Assembly (NCBI RefSeq): GCF_023856365.1
Contig: NC_064540.1
Coordinates: 2,849,501 to 2,913,500, forward strand
Direction: 5' to 3'
Length of the DNA: 64,000 nucleotides
Source of the DNA: Brienomyrus brachyistius
Taxonomy: Eukaryota; Chordata; Actinopteri; Osteoglossiformes; Mormyridae
Each line of letters opens with the position of its first letter. Position 1 is the stretch's first letter. Both the position numbers and the translations under genes were made by a program. This document shows, one piece after another, positions 39,809 to 50,255 of this stretch. The notes under the pieces are model-generated. The model made no database searches. It was given only the letters and a program-made list of their open reading frames with translations, and was not told the origin of the DNA.

Positions 39809-39822
39809 GTTGCCACGGCAAC
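39809..39822. promoter_or_regulatory. RFX X-box-like palindrome
   Basis: GTTGCCACGGCAAC has perfect half-sites with the usual 2-bp spacing. It lies about 150 bp from the CTCF-like site at 39964 and about 6 kb upstream of the first ASIC exon. A candidate enhancer, inferred from motif only. Confidence 0.4.
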
Positions 39823-39963
39823 GACAGCTCTGTCATAATTGTCAGGAGCTGTCGTCAGAGGAGCTTGAAAGGAAATGTCGAATCTCTCCTTCCCCCCACC
39901 CGTCTCTTTTCACTCTCCACTGAAGCGCCAACTCCGTGGACACCCCTGTGCCGAGTACTAACG

Positions 39964-39977
39964 CTGCCCCCTTGTGG
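39964..39977 (-). promoter_or_regulatory. CTCF-like site
   Basis: Plus strand ctgcccccttgtgg, complement CCACAAGGGGGCAG. This matches the CTCF core with one deviation (fifth base A) that is common in bound sites. Confidence 0.4.
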
Positions 39978-40878
39978 TCACCAGCGGTGCCAAGGGGCCC
40001 GAAACGTTTTCGGCTTTCTGCTTCAGTAACGCGCGACACTCATATTAAAAGATGCCAGGACTGGCTCACTGGAGCCCAGGTGCTCTGTATCAGCAGTATC
40101 GCTAATGCTGTTAATCTCATTATTGCCCTTGTTCTTCCCCGCAGTTTAGCTAATAGAGGAGAGTCAAGTCTTGATTATGTCCGGTAAATTAGCATCCGCG
40201 CTTTCCGTCACGCAGCCGCGCAGCAAGGCGATTATATCGGTGGCGGGGTGAAAATCCGCTCCTGTCTCTAAAGCTCCGGTTTGATGAACACAAAGAAAAG
40301 GAGCTCAGCAATGGGACGCATTGCCGTAACCGTGTCTATTTGCATGAATGGTATTATATGTGTTGCTCCTTATGGGAGATACCACATGCCCAAGGTGGTG
40401 GGGGACATTTGATTAGAAGGAAATTATTGCCTACAGCAACCCGAACCACTGCTGAAAAATAGCCCTGTATTAATGTAAGGTTTATTATGACGTTTAAGAG
40501 TGTGTACATTGTTCCCGGTAGTCAAAATATGCACATCTGCTGATGTAGGCCTGCTTAGCATTCTTGTCCCCGACTCACATCCAGGCAGACTGTATTGTGA
40601 GTGCCACTCCCACCCTGTCACACGTTTTATTTCATATAATAAATAAGACAATAATCCCTTTTCACAAAAAAGGTCTGCTTGAAACGCTGTAATGTAACAC
40701 TAAACTGAGCACAAGATACTGTGTCACGATGCTAATTTACGCTCTGACATTGATTCCAGGCATAAACTCTCCATGGTGCCTTTTAAATGTTGGCGACTGT
40801 GGTTAATGAATGCAGTTAAAGGAATTTGATCGTTAATGCCGTTGTTTCATTAAACGGCTGCGTTTACTGTGAGTTTGT

Positions 40879-40893
40879 GCTGCCATCTAGTGG
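40879..40893 (-). promoter_or_regulatory. CTCF-like site
   Basis: Plus strand gctgccatctagtgg, complement CCACTAGATGGCAGC, a full match to the CTCF core. It lies 0.9 kb from the site at 39964 in the same orientation, about 3 kb left of the duplicated channel locus. Confidence 0.45.
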
Positions 40894-43800
40894 ACATGTG
40901 GCCTTCTAAATTGAGCACACCTCGTTTGTGGCACGTTTGCTAATTGCTTTTTATATAGAAGGATATGCTGCGGCTAATTGAAAGGGCCTTAATGGGTATA
41001 ATACTGTACAGTGCAAAATCTGCATAGTGACTCCCTATTCAAAAAGAACATATTTACTTATTGATGGAGATTAATAAGGGATATTGGGTAATTTTAGGAC
41101 CCAGATTTTGCAGGAAGGAGACAGCACACACTACTTCTGTCTCTATTCCTCAGCACTGTGATCTCCAGGCCTGTAAACCCAGCAAGCAGTTTGGCAGCAT
41201 TTCCCATGACCGCACCGGTGATGCTTAGTGTGTCATCGGGTGTCATGTGACCACCACAGGCAAGACCATAAGCTTGCTTGTGTAGAATACTGGAAGCATC
41301 CACGGACCCCAGATCACTCCCAACATACTGATTATCTATGCTGGAATGTTGTAGGTTTAAAGTCCCCTTTAACACTGAAAAATTCAGGCTATAATACTCA
41401 TAATACTTGCCTAATAGCTCGAAGTACCTTTAATCTAAGCTACTGTAGCTCAGCGTTTTCCATGGGAGTTAAACTAATGAAATTCAGGTTATGAATCCAT
41501 TTTCTGAACCAGTATATTATCTGCTTATTACCTACCTTCCCCGAGGCTGTTGTTATGATTGGCCAGAAAGATACTGTAGGGAAAGCTAAAACATGAATGT
41601 GATAGGAATTAGTGTGCTGTGATATTAAAGGGCGCTCAGGATTATCAGCAAGGGTAGTGTTAAGGTACAAAAACACAAGGTTCCTTATTTTTTTTAAAAC
41701 CTCTAGTCAGAGGAGATTTGGTTATAAACCCATTTCTGTTCGATAATCTGGTTTTATTTGGGAACACCATGGCAATAGATATTTTTATAGAGCATTTAAG
41801 ATTTTATTTATTCATGAAGGAATGAAAACTGAACCTCTACAACTTGAGGAGTGTGACTCAAATGTCTGCATCAGCGATGAAGTGAGGCAGAGACTCAAAG
41901 CGGTGAAATGAGTAAAAACAGCACTCAGTATGTGGAAAGGTGAGCTTGTGGGCTTCAGAAAGTACATGATTAAAGCCTTGGCATGGAAATGTATCTCATT
42001 TGAGCAAAAAAGCATGACCAAATTGGGGGAATTTGGCTGAAGAATGTAGACAAAGAGGGTATTCCACAGGCAATACAGACGATCTGAGGAGGCTTTGATA
42101 GCAACATGGGGATGTTACAGCTAGAAAGGAAAAAGGACATTATGGAGAAACATGTAGATTCGCTTCAGAAGCTAAAAGCAGCTATAATTTTCTTCATTCC
42201 CAATTACAGCAAGAAGACATTATGAGGCCAATCCACAAATAGTATAAAATTAGAAAATTTTGCCCAAATATTTACTAAAGAAGGAAAAAGGCTGCACTTA
42301 TTTTATCGTTATATGGGTCCTGAATACTGGTGTATCTGAATCGTTGCATTATAGGGAGAGATTAGCTAAAATACATTAATAAAACAATGGAAGCCAATAT
42401 CACTGAAGTTAATTAGAGAATAATGTGGCCACAGACTGCCACTGCTGCAGTCACGCCCATGTTGGAGACCCTGCACCAGAATTCTGGCAGCTGTTCAGTG
42501 GTAGTTTCAGTTTGGCTTTATTGCCGGTCTTACTTAACTGGTCTGTGCCGTTCTCTCATTGTGATGTCCGGGTACGGACTGCTTCTCTGGCCTGTGGTTC
42601 CTTGACTGGGTTTTGTGTGTCTCCCGGTTCCCCTGCCCAGTGACTGCATGCCGCGTCCCCCAGTGGGCCTGCACTGATCTCCCCGCACCTGCATGTGTGG
42701 CTGCCCTTCCCTTCACTCCCAGGATAGACTCCCCTGCTTATCGACCCCCCCCCCCCACTTGCATCCCCAACTCCGGTTCCTGTCTGGTGTTACTGGCCGC
42801 CTGTTAGCTCTGCGTTTCAGATCCTTGTACCTGCGATATTCCCGGAGGTCCGTCCATGGGATCACCGTGGATGGTGCCGCGGTAACATCACCCACTCTTA
42901 TAATGATCTGCACGTATAGAGAACACAAACATGTTGTCTGGAACTCTATAAGTTAAAAAACTGTGTTTAAGTACTATAGGCAGATCTCACCTAAAATATA
43001 ATGGACAGCATTCCTCATTCCTCATGTTAGGGCAAATTTGAGACACTTCAATAAGAACAATTACAGACCTTAGACGGGATGTGATCAAAGTGAATTAAGT
43101 CCCGAAGGGCGTAGAGAGGTTTGCTGCTGCTGGTGGCTTTAGCATTTCTGATGCTAGTACAAAGGTCACCAGTAGAACTTCAAAGACAAAGCTAATGGGA
43201 AGGAAGAGGGGTTCGAAATAAACTTCCTTTTTAAGGTGGGAGGGGAAGCCTTCTGCGAAGAGGCATGTCAGCACTTGATAGAAGTCTGCTGGCATTTTTA
43301 AATATCCATGCTAACAGGATGGAATCAATAGCCCCTCTTCTTTTGTTATGAAATGTTCTTGGAACTGTTGTATCGGTTTTCTTTGACCTTGAACAGAGTG
43401 TACGGGTCCCAAGGACAGTCTGTGTCAGGGTCCAGGACAGTGACCGCGTGCGCAGCGGGACAAATGCTGAGACCTGACAAGGCCTCCGCTGCGATACATT
43501 TTGGAGTCATTCTAGTTTGCTGAAAAAGAGGCAATCACGTGGTTTTTAGGAACTGAAAGCTCAGGGAAGGATGCAGCTGGAAAAATAAGCAGATTTATTA
43601 CAACTGGGAAAAGATGTTTTCCTGTGACCTTCTGTTTACCAGTTTCGACACATGACTGCAGTTAACTGCATTCCACTTTCTAGAAATGAAACCGGAAAAT
43701 GTAAATTAGATATAAAAGTTGAAGAAAATATTTCCACATACATCCATCTTCTAACCACTGACCCTGTACGGGATCATGGGATGGCTCAGGAAGGACAGGA

Positions 43801-44729
43801 GATACTGGTTCATCAGAAGGACTGTAGGGGAGCCGGATTCAAACCCCAACGCGAAGCATTGGCTTGCAGAATCTCGACCTGGGGAGCAAGAACACCCAGG
43901 GCGGCCCCCACTGGCTGGTACTGTGTCTCAAACCCTTGGCTGAAACGAAGATGGAAATAAGATGCAGTTTAAAAACTGAAACCTTACTGTTTGCATTTCC
44001 ATAATGATCGTACTCCGTTTTTTCCCAATGCCAAAAACAAGTCACTTGGCAGACTATCCTGAAAGGCGGCCAGATAGCGTGTGCATGTGGGTGTCGGAGG
44101 GACATGGATAAGCCTTCATAAGGGCCCCAAAGCTGATCGTGGGGGACCTAGTCCTGGGCCTGCAAGAAGTGCCAAAGGGGCCCAATTTATTTGTATCTAT
44201 TTCCTCATTCTTGAAATCACAATGACAACGTAATCATCAGGGGAGGAGATAGAGTGATTTTTGAAAGTTTTAAGTTTTCCATTTACATCAGCAGCGTAAC
44301 ATAGTCCGGATCTGTTCCTACCCGCCATCGTCTATGTCACAGACCTTGCGTGGGAGGCGAGGACCGCAGCTCTCCTCCTGCAGGCGACATCCTCGGCGAT
44401 GTGCGCCAGTCATCGTAACCGATTCACTGCACCTCCAGTGACGCCTGCATTTCTGTGTGTTTCCTCTTAATCAGATTTCAGGTCGCGGGCTCCTGTGATG
44501 AGATGCGGAGTCATTACACAAAGAAACATTTGGCTGATTGAAAAACAGAACGGAGCTTGGAGTTTGGTCGAGTGCCTGTGATTTTATAGCGGATCGGTCC
44601 CGTGGTTTGCTGATTTGCTGTTCCAATAATATGCAAATAAATAGAACTTAATGCACTCTTTTCTAATTACATTTAAAATAAACTGAAACTCCAAAAAATT
44701 GCATTATTCGTCAGTGAATGGGTAAGAGG

Positions 44730-44932
44730 GGGTGGTGTATGACTCAGCGGATTCGGGCGCTATGCCTGTGTTCGGAAGGTCGCTGGTTCAAATCCCTGGG
44801 TCAGCAGAGTGATTTCGCTGCTGGGCCCTTGAGCGAGGCCCTTACCCTTCAATAGCTTCAGAGACTGGCTAGTCCTGCTTTCTCAGTTGCGTGTTGCTTT
44901 GAATAAATGAGTCTATCAAAAAAAAAAAAAAA
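44730..44932 (+). mobile_element. tRNA-derived SINE shared by both duplication units (unit 1 copy)
   Basis: A tRNA-like head with a good B box (tggttcaaatccctggg near 44785) precedes a conserved ctgggcccttgagcgaggcc block and an A-rich tail at 44918-44932. A homologous, more diverged copy sits at 54800-54925 in unit 2, so this insertion predates the duplication. Confidence 0.75.
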
Positions 44933-45289
44933 TCTGTCTATTTTGTCCGTCTTGGTTGGTGAAACAATCCTGTCAAAACATGTAAATTTAAAATTCCCTT
45001 TTTCCCTTCCACATAAGCCTTCGGAGGCCCATCAGAAGCTTGCAAATGATCCTATTCTGCCCTAATCCCATGTACTTTCCCGTTCTCACTTAGCTAAGCT
45101 GAATTAGATCTCTGAACCATGGCTTGATGATCCGTATCCAGCAGTTTTGGCTGCCCGTGCCATTGGGAGACGTGCTTAGAGTGGCACTTCCAGTAAGGGA
45201 CCCGTCAAAGACACATTAAACTCCAGAATCGACTGAAAAAAACACCCCCTGTCATGGCCCCCACACGGAGGGGCCGGCGAGGGAAAACG

Positions 45290-45911
45290 ATGCCTGCGAA
45301 TCGTTAAATTCAGCCTGCTAATGAGCAGGGCTAGTACTCGGCCCGAAGGGAGTATATCTTACTTTCCACGAATGGATCTCTCACTCCCTGACATGGGATG
45401 CGTTATGCTACGCTTGGGGGCAGGACTCCACGGCACTCAGACTGAGTAACTCCACCACGTCGCTTACGCTGCCTACAGACCAGACCAGAGGAGAGGGTCA
45501 CACAGCTCTGTCCCGTCCTGCGCCTTGGCTGTCTAGCTCTGTCGTCCACCCTCAGCCACTGCTGCTCCCGTGGTACAGAGGACTGAAAAACAACCAGACC
45601 AGGACCTGATTTATCAAATCCACCCCAGCTACCTCCTTTACTTCTTGTTTTTTCTTAGTGCATGTTTAGATTTTTAACATTAAATTTTTTTTGATGATAT
45701 CCAGCTACTTATAACTTCCGTGGACACTTCTCCTGCATCTTCTCCCTGTGGCTGGCTAACTGAAAAGTCCAGACATCTTTCCGTATTCAAACCAGTCTTC
45801 TCCCGCTCCATCGCTGCTGCCAAGACAAGCAAAAGCGAGAGCCGAGAGGCAACATCAGATTATCTGGTCTGAAAGAGCGTCTATCTGAGACCATCAGCCC
45901 CAGCAGCCACC
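45290..45911 (+). promoter_or_regulatory. Candidate promoter / 5' leader of ASIC exon copy 1
   Basis: This block upstream of the first ATG aligns well with 55100-55724 upstream of copy 2, so leader and probable promoter were duplicated with the exon. I see no convincing TATA box. A pyrimidine-rich tract ending in AG (cttgttttttcttag, AG at 45657-45658) has a counterpart in copy 2. It could be a splice acceptor, which would put a noncoding exon further upstream; otherwise transcription starts within this block. Both readings are inference. Confidence 0.4.
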
Positions 45912-46586
45912 ATGCCAGTCCGTATCATGTGCACCATCTCCTTCTCCTCCGCCGACGAGTCCGCCGCGGGCTCGTACATCGGCAGCCTCGACGACCACTA
46001 CAAGAGGGTGGTGAGAACAGGGGGGCCAGGTGAGGGCAAGGTAGTGTCCTACGAGGAGCGATGCGATGAATCCGACGTGTACGATGAGGAAGAGGAGGAC
46101 GCCGTTGAGCTGGATGATCTCGCCACCTTCTTTGGAGGTTGCTCCCTGCACGGCGCCAACCACATTTTTGTGGAAGGGCAGAAGTTCGGTATAAGACAGG
46201 GGATATGGGCGCTTGCCTTCCTACTGGCAGTGTCGCTTTTTCTCGTCCAGGTAGTGGACCGTGTCATCTACTACCTGCAGTATGACCACATCACCATGCT
46301 GGATGAGAGGGAAGCCAAGGAGATGATCTTCCCTGCCATCACTTTCTGCAACTACAACACGTTCCGGCGTTCCCAGATCAGCTACAGCGACCTGCTGTTC
46401 ATGGGCCAGCTGCTGGGTTACGAGGACAGCATGGCCCCCGGGATCCCACTTGCCCCAGAGCCCGAACGCAAAGGAGCCCGCTTCGGCCTGGACGAGTTCT
46501 TCAATCGCACCCGGCACCGGATCGAGGACATGCTGCTGGACTGCCAGTTCCGTGGTGAAGAATGTGGCACTGAGAATTTCCAAGAG
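45912..46586 (+). CDS. asic1: ASIC1b-type first coding exon, copy 1 (partial gene)
   Basis: This exon encodes the first 225 residues of an acid-sensing ion channel subunit, a trimeric proton-gated Na+ channel of the DEG/ENaC family at the plasma membrane. Visible parts are an N-terminus opening MPVRIMCTISFSS, like the rodent ASIC1b start; an acidic cytoplasmic run (about residues 52-69); the HG gating motif (80-81); TM1 (about 98-120); the post-TM1 segment with D116, H126 and D131; the family motif FPAITFCN (140-147); an NRT glycosylation sequon (198-200); and cysteines 211 and 218. The ATG has a strong Kozak context (gccaccATGcc). The frame stays open past 46586, but GAG|GTGAGA is a good phase-0 donor at the place where ASIC1 splice forms join their common VFTRYGKCY exon. 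Later exons were not found here. ASIC4 and ASIC2 are less likely: the stretch around residues 155-182 (QISYSDLL..., GIPLAP) matches ASIC1b best. Subtype is from remembered family sequences, not a search. Confidence 0.9.
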
Positions 46587-48876
46587 GTGAGAGAGAGTCT
46601 GAACTACGCTATGTGCATAACAAAGTAATGCACAAAGAAAGTTATGAAAGAACAGGTAAAGAAATGAAATATCCCCAGTGTTCTTGACAGAAAATACTAA
46701 CTAGAATGATCAGGAATCATTCACAAAAACTATAAACTGTAAGTCATTCACCAGAACAAATAGACCAGAAAGACAATCGTAATAATGTCCAGTAGTCATT
46801 TCTAATTCTTTTTGTTTTTCTTTATTATTTCTGCTCTGTGGATTTGTGGGCAGTGATGTTGCTTCAGATCTCCAGGGCTTAGACCTAAAGTACAGCTCAC
46901 CCCCATGTCAATGGTCAGCAAAGAGAAGCTTTCATGGTGAACTTATCTGATATCAGATGCATTTAATCCCAATCTACGCGTACCGAGGGAGTTACGAAAG
47001 TAAAGTAAAAACACTTCAATGTTTTCTAACACTTACTGCTTTTCTGCTCTGTTCTGTCTTCTCAGAGCATGCAGCATGCACATTAACTATTGACACTAAC
47101 CGGTCCATTCTCCTGATTTTTTTATGTGAATACCAAGAAACATATCGCTAGTATAACAACCACAAAGCTGAATATGAAGTATTAATAAGTATTACGAAGT
47201 CTTACAGTTTTCCGCGATTGCTTTGGTTCATTTGCCAAATGTTTTACGATTTTCCAGTTTTTTTTCCCAGAAAATTAACATTCTCACAACTATTAGAACA
47301 TTTCTTGCATATTAGCACGACAGCATGGTTAAGCTGCAAAAAGGTGTAACTCATCCAAAACAATTAACAATTAACAAATTAGTATTTGGCCGACTATTAC
47401 AATGATAGAATTATTTGCTTTTGCGACACGAGTTAATTGTTTTGGGAGAGTTACAGCCCCTTGCAATTTAACCATGCTATTGTGCTCTATAGATATACTT
47501 TTAAGAAATGCTGTTATAGTCTGGAAAATGATAAGTGTGTTTCATGAAATGTGCCAAAGCAACTGAGAAAAGCTGTAATGTTTTAGCTAAGGCTTGCAGT
47601 TATTAATGCTGCTTAGACACTCATTGCATGCAGACTTGCAGATTTTGCGGGGTTTTAATAGCCTGGTTTGTTGTCTCTGCTAGTCAGCACAGTGTTGACC
47701 ATGCCGGGTTTGGTGTCCCTCAGAAAACTCTACTTTGATCCGAGCAACAGAGTGCAGGCAGCTCGCTCATGCACCGACAATAGATATAAAAACATATGAA
47801 AAGAAGACCAGTTATTACCTGTTTTTTTTCTATCAGGAGACAGATGTAAAAATAGTCAAATAAAATAAAGTCAAAATCAGATATCTGTGTAGGTGGAGAG
47901 ATATTAGCTATCATTAATTTACCATATTCCTCCATAGACATATGAACATTTACATAAAACCGGCGTAACATTTTTATATATTCCGTAATTTACACGTTAA
48001 ACATCCTGAATAGAGTGCTTAAGTCCTACGTTAAAGCTGTTACATGTTATATTCTCCATATTCAATCCTTTCCCCCAGAAGCCGAGCTGTGGGATCGTAG
48101 GGGAGTCGTCGTGTCGTGTAACAGTATTTTATTTCCATTTATGTCGTAATACGTCGGCGTTTTGCTGAACGGGCAACTAGCCACACCCAGACAGTCCCGT
48201 AATTTTAGCGCTCTGTCTATTAGTCCATCCACCAGGATGGTTAACATCTCCCAGTGGTCAGTAGGATACAGCATTTGCTAAACCGACACCTCTGAGGATG
48301 TCATGATGTATGGAAAACGATGGATGGAAAACGATGGATCAGCATGCTGATTTAATTGTGACTTAAAAACGTGTCATGGTTCTAATACCATGGTTCTAAG
48401 CAGTAATTCAACACATTTTACACTGTGTACTACCTCAGAAGATGTTATTAAATTTCTCCATAACCTTACGTTTAGTTTTTAGATGGTTAATAATCAGATA
48501 ATTTGTTTTGTATGAACTTGTTTCCGTACCTCCTCTTCATATCTTATATGGCCAGTTTGTAGTAATGCTTTGGTTATTGTTGCTCATTTTGAAGTACTTC
48601 TCCACTCCAGATATTTTTTGGTTTATTTTGCTTGTTAACAATATTGCAGATACATAATCACGTGGTATCGCTGTGGCATCAGCGCCTTGTCGCAAGGATG
48701 CTATGTACTTGTGTCGGTATTGATGCAGCCCTTCTGCTTAATGCGATACAAATTGTTGTCTGTGAAGCACAGAAGCAGAATCCATTAAGCGCGGCTCTGC
48801 TTTTGTTCCCCGTCGAGCCTGGTGTCGTGTCACGTTTTGTTTGACTTGACTTCAAACGTTAATCATACGCTATCTG

Positions 48877-49129
48877 GTGTGTGTGTGTGTGTGTGTGTGT
48901 GTCTGTGTGTGTGGTCCAGGTATACCTTACCTTGTGGGGACCAAATGTCCCCACAAATGACTGCAATGAAAAAACTAAAAATGTAAATATTCTTGTATTT
49001 TGTTTGCTTTCTTATGGTTATGGTTAGGACTGAGTGGGGGTTAAGGTTGTCATAGTTAGCGTTAGCATTTTTCCCATAGAAGTGAATGAGCGCTCCCCAA
49101 AAAGATATGATTACACGATTGTGTGTGTG

Positions 49130-49167
<38 letters not shown>
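48877..49167. repeat. Microsatellite-associated interspersed repeat in unit 1
   Basis: Two (GT)n tracts (48877-48913 and 49119-49167) bracket a 205-bp core. The core starts with ggtccaggtataccttacct then tgtggggaccaaatgtcccc, and ends near ccccaaaaagatatgattac. This arrangement is a familiar fish repeat that lives inside GT microsatellites. Unit 2 has only a single (GT)n tract (58768-58806) at the matching place, so the core was gained in unit 1. Confidence 0.7.
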
Positions 49168-49169
<2 letters not shown>

Positions 49170-49319
49170 ACGGACACCAACAGCCTCTCACATTCTGCTG
49201 TGATTTTTGCTCATCACACGCTGTACACTTTCACAGAAGACATAATAACATTTATCATCTGCTGCTGCTCCTACGTTCATCTATAATAGCTAACATAATA
49301 ATAAACCAATAAAAGTGGA

Positions 49320-49470
49320 GGCCCCAGTGAGCGACACTGTCGGCCAGGATGGGGGCTTGAATCCCTCTCTGGCGCCGTGTGGTGCTTGCTAAATTGCCCA
49401 GTTTCTGTGTGCCCATCCTGGATGTTCTCTGCCCTGTGCCTCATGGGACAGGCTCTAGGTCAGGGATCCT
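49320..49470 (+). mobile_element. Old SINE, unit 1 copy
   Basis: A SINE head with a B-box-like gggcttgaatccctctct, then ttgctaaattgcccagtttc and a tail cctgtgcctcatgggacagg. The same insertion is recognisable at 58955-59075 in unit 2 (ggtgtgaatctcttac, ttgctaaattactcaatttc), so it predates the duplication. Confidence 0.6.
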
Positions 49471-49939
49471 CAATAAGCAGAATCGGTCTGCATCTTGACC
49501 GAAATACAGTTTAATCCGGACCAATCACAGCACCCGGAATGAAAGATTTCTCCGTGGCCGGGACGGTGTATTCCGAGGCTCCCCAATAGGTGGCATGCAA
49601 GAGCCAAAGGTTTAGGGCACTCGGCAGATTTTATCGTCAGCTCCCCCCCACCCTCCTGGAAAATTGTATTAACTTTGAACTGATGATGGAATTCGGATTT
49701 CGGGAAAACAAATGGGGAGCCCTGCTGTAGGACCACCATGCTGGGGTACTGAATAAGTGCTATGGAAGATGGGCAAATTCTAATTATACTATAGCAGCTA
49801 CTGTGTACAGGTGTGGTAATTTTATTATGTCTATTGATTATCCTTGATGCATTTTTCATTTAATGAAACAAACCGTGAGCATCCATCTCATATTATGGGA
49901 TGTATCCAGAGGCGCACACATTCCACACTGGTTACCTAC

Positions 49940-49940
49940 T

Positions 49941-49966
<26 letters not shown>
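49940..49966. repeat. (TA)n tract
   Basis: About 26 bp of TA dinucleotides followed by imperfect tatgtatagtgtg units. Unit 2 lacks it at the matching place. Confidence 0.9.
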
Positions 49967-49971
<5 letters not shown>

Positions 49972-50069
49972 GTGTGTATATATGTATAGTGTTTGTGTGT
50001 GTGTTCTGTAGGCATGTGAACATGCAGATATACACATTTTCAGAGAAGGATGTTGAATCTAGTTGGGAC

Positions 50070-50255
50070 AGGGGTGGGGCCACAGGGGGGTGCATACAGA
50101 TGTGGGGCCACAGGGCCATTGGCCCCAGCTGAAACCTGATTGGCCCTCAGAGTGCGCTCTCCCCTGTCACTCACTGATTCAAAACATTGGCTAATGATAA
50201 GGTTGGTCCATCCTTGTCCCCCAATGTAAGAAATACTAGAATCGCCCCTAGGTTG
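50070..50255 (+). repeat. Dispersed ~190-bp repeat, unit 1 copy
   Basis: Contains cccagctgaaacctgattgg, cactcactgattcaaaacat and aatgataaggttggtcc, ending ctagaatcgcccctag. It is homologous to 59590-59815 in unit 2 at the same relative position and to the copy at 1-230. It is probably a MITE inserted before the duplication. Confidence 0.55.

Larger units (their letters stand above)
38591..43744. other. Region immediately upstream of the duplicated channel locus; no gene recognised
   Basis: Holds two CTCF-like sites and an RFX-like palindrome. A repeat-free block at about 40180-40400 looks like a candidate conserved noncoding element. No ASIC1a-type first exon or other exon was recognised. 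Confidence 0.5.

Noticed and set aside
41812..42021. Minus-strand frame with a transposon-like flavour (SHSSSCRG)
   Set aside because: Too short and diverged to assign. No termini or neighbouring domains.
45894..46583. Minus-strand frames opposite ASIC exon copy 1
   Set aside because: Same antisense shadow. The frame is split here although the sense frame is intact, so it is not under coding constraint.
46587..46628. Extension of the ASIC frame past the exon to a stop codon
   Set aside because: GTGAG donor at the family's known junction. The two copies diverge at once after it, and the extra residues have no family match.
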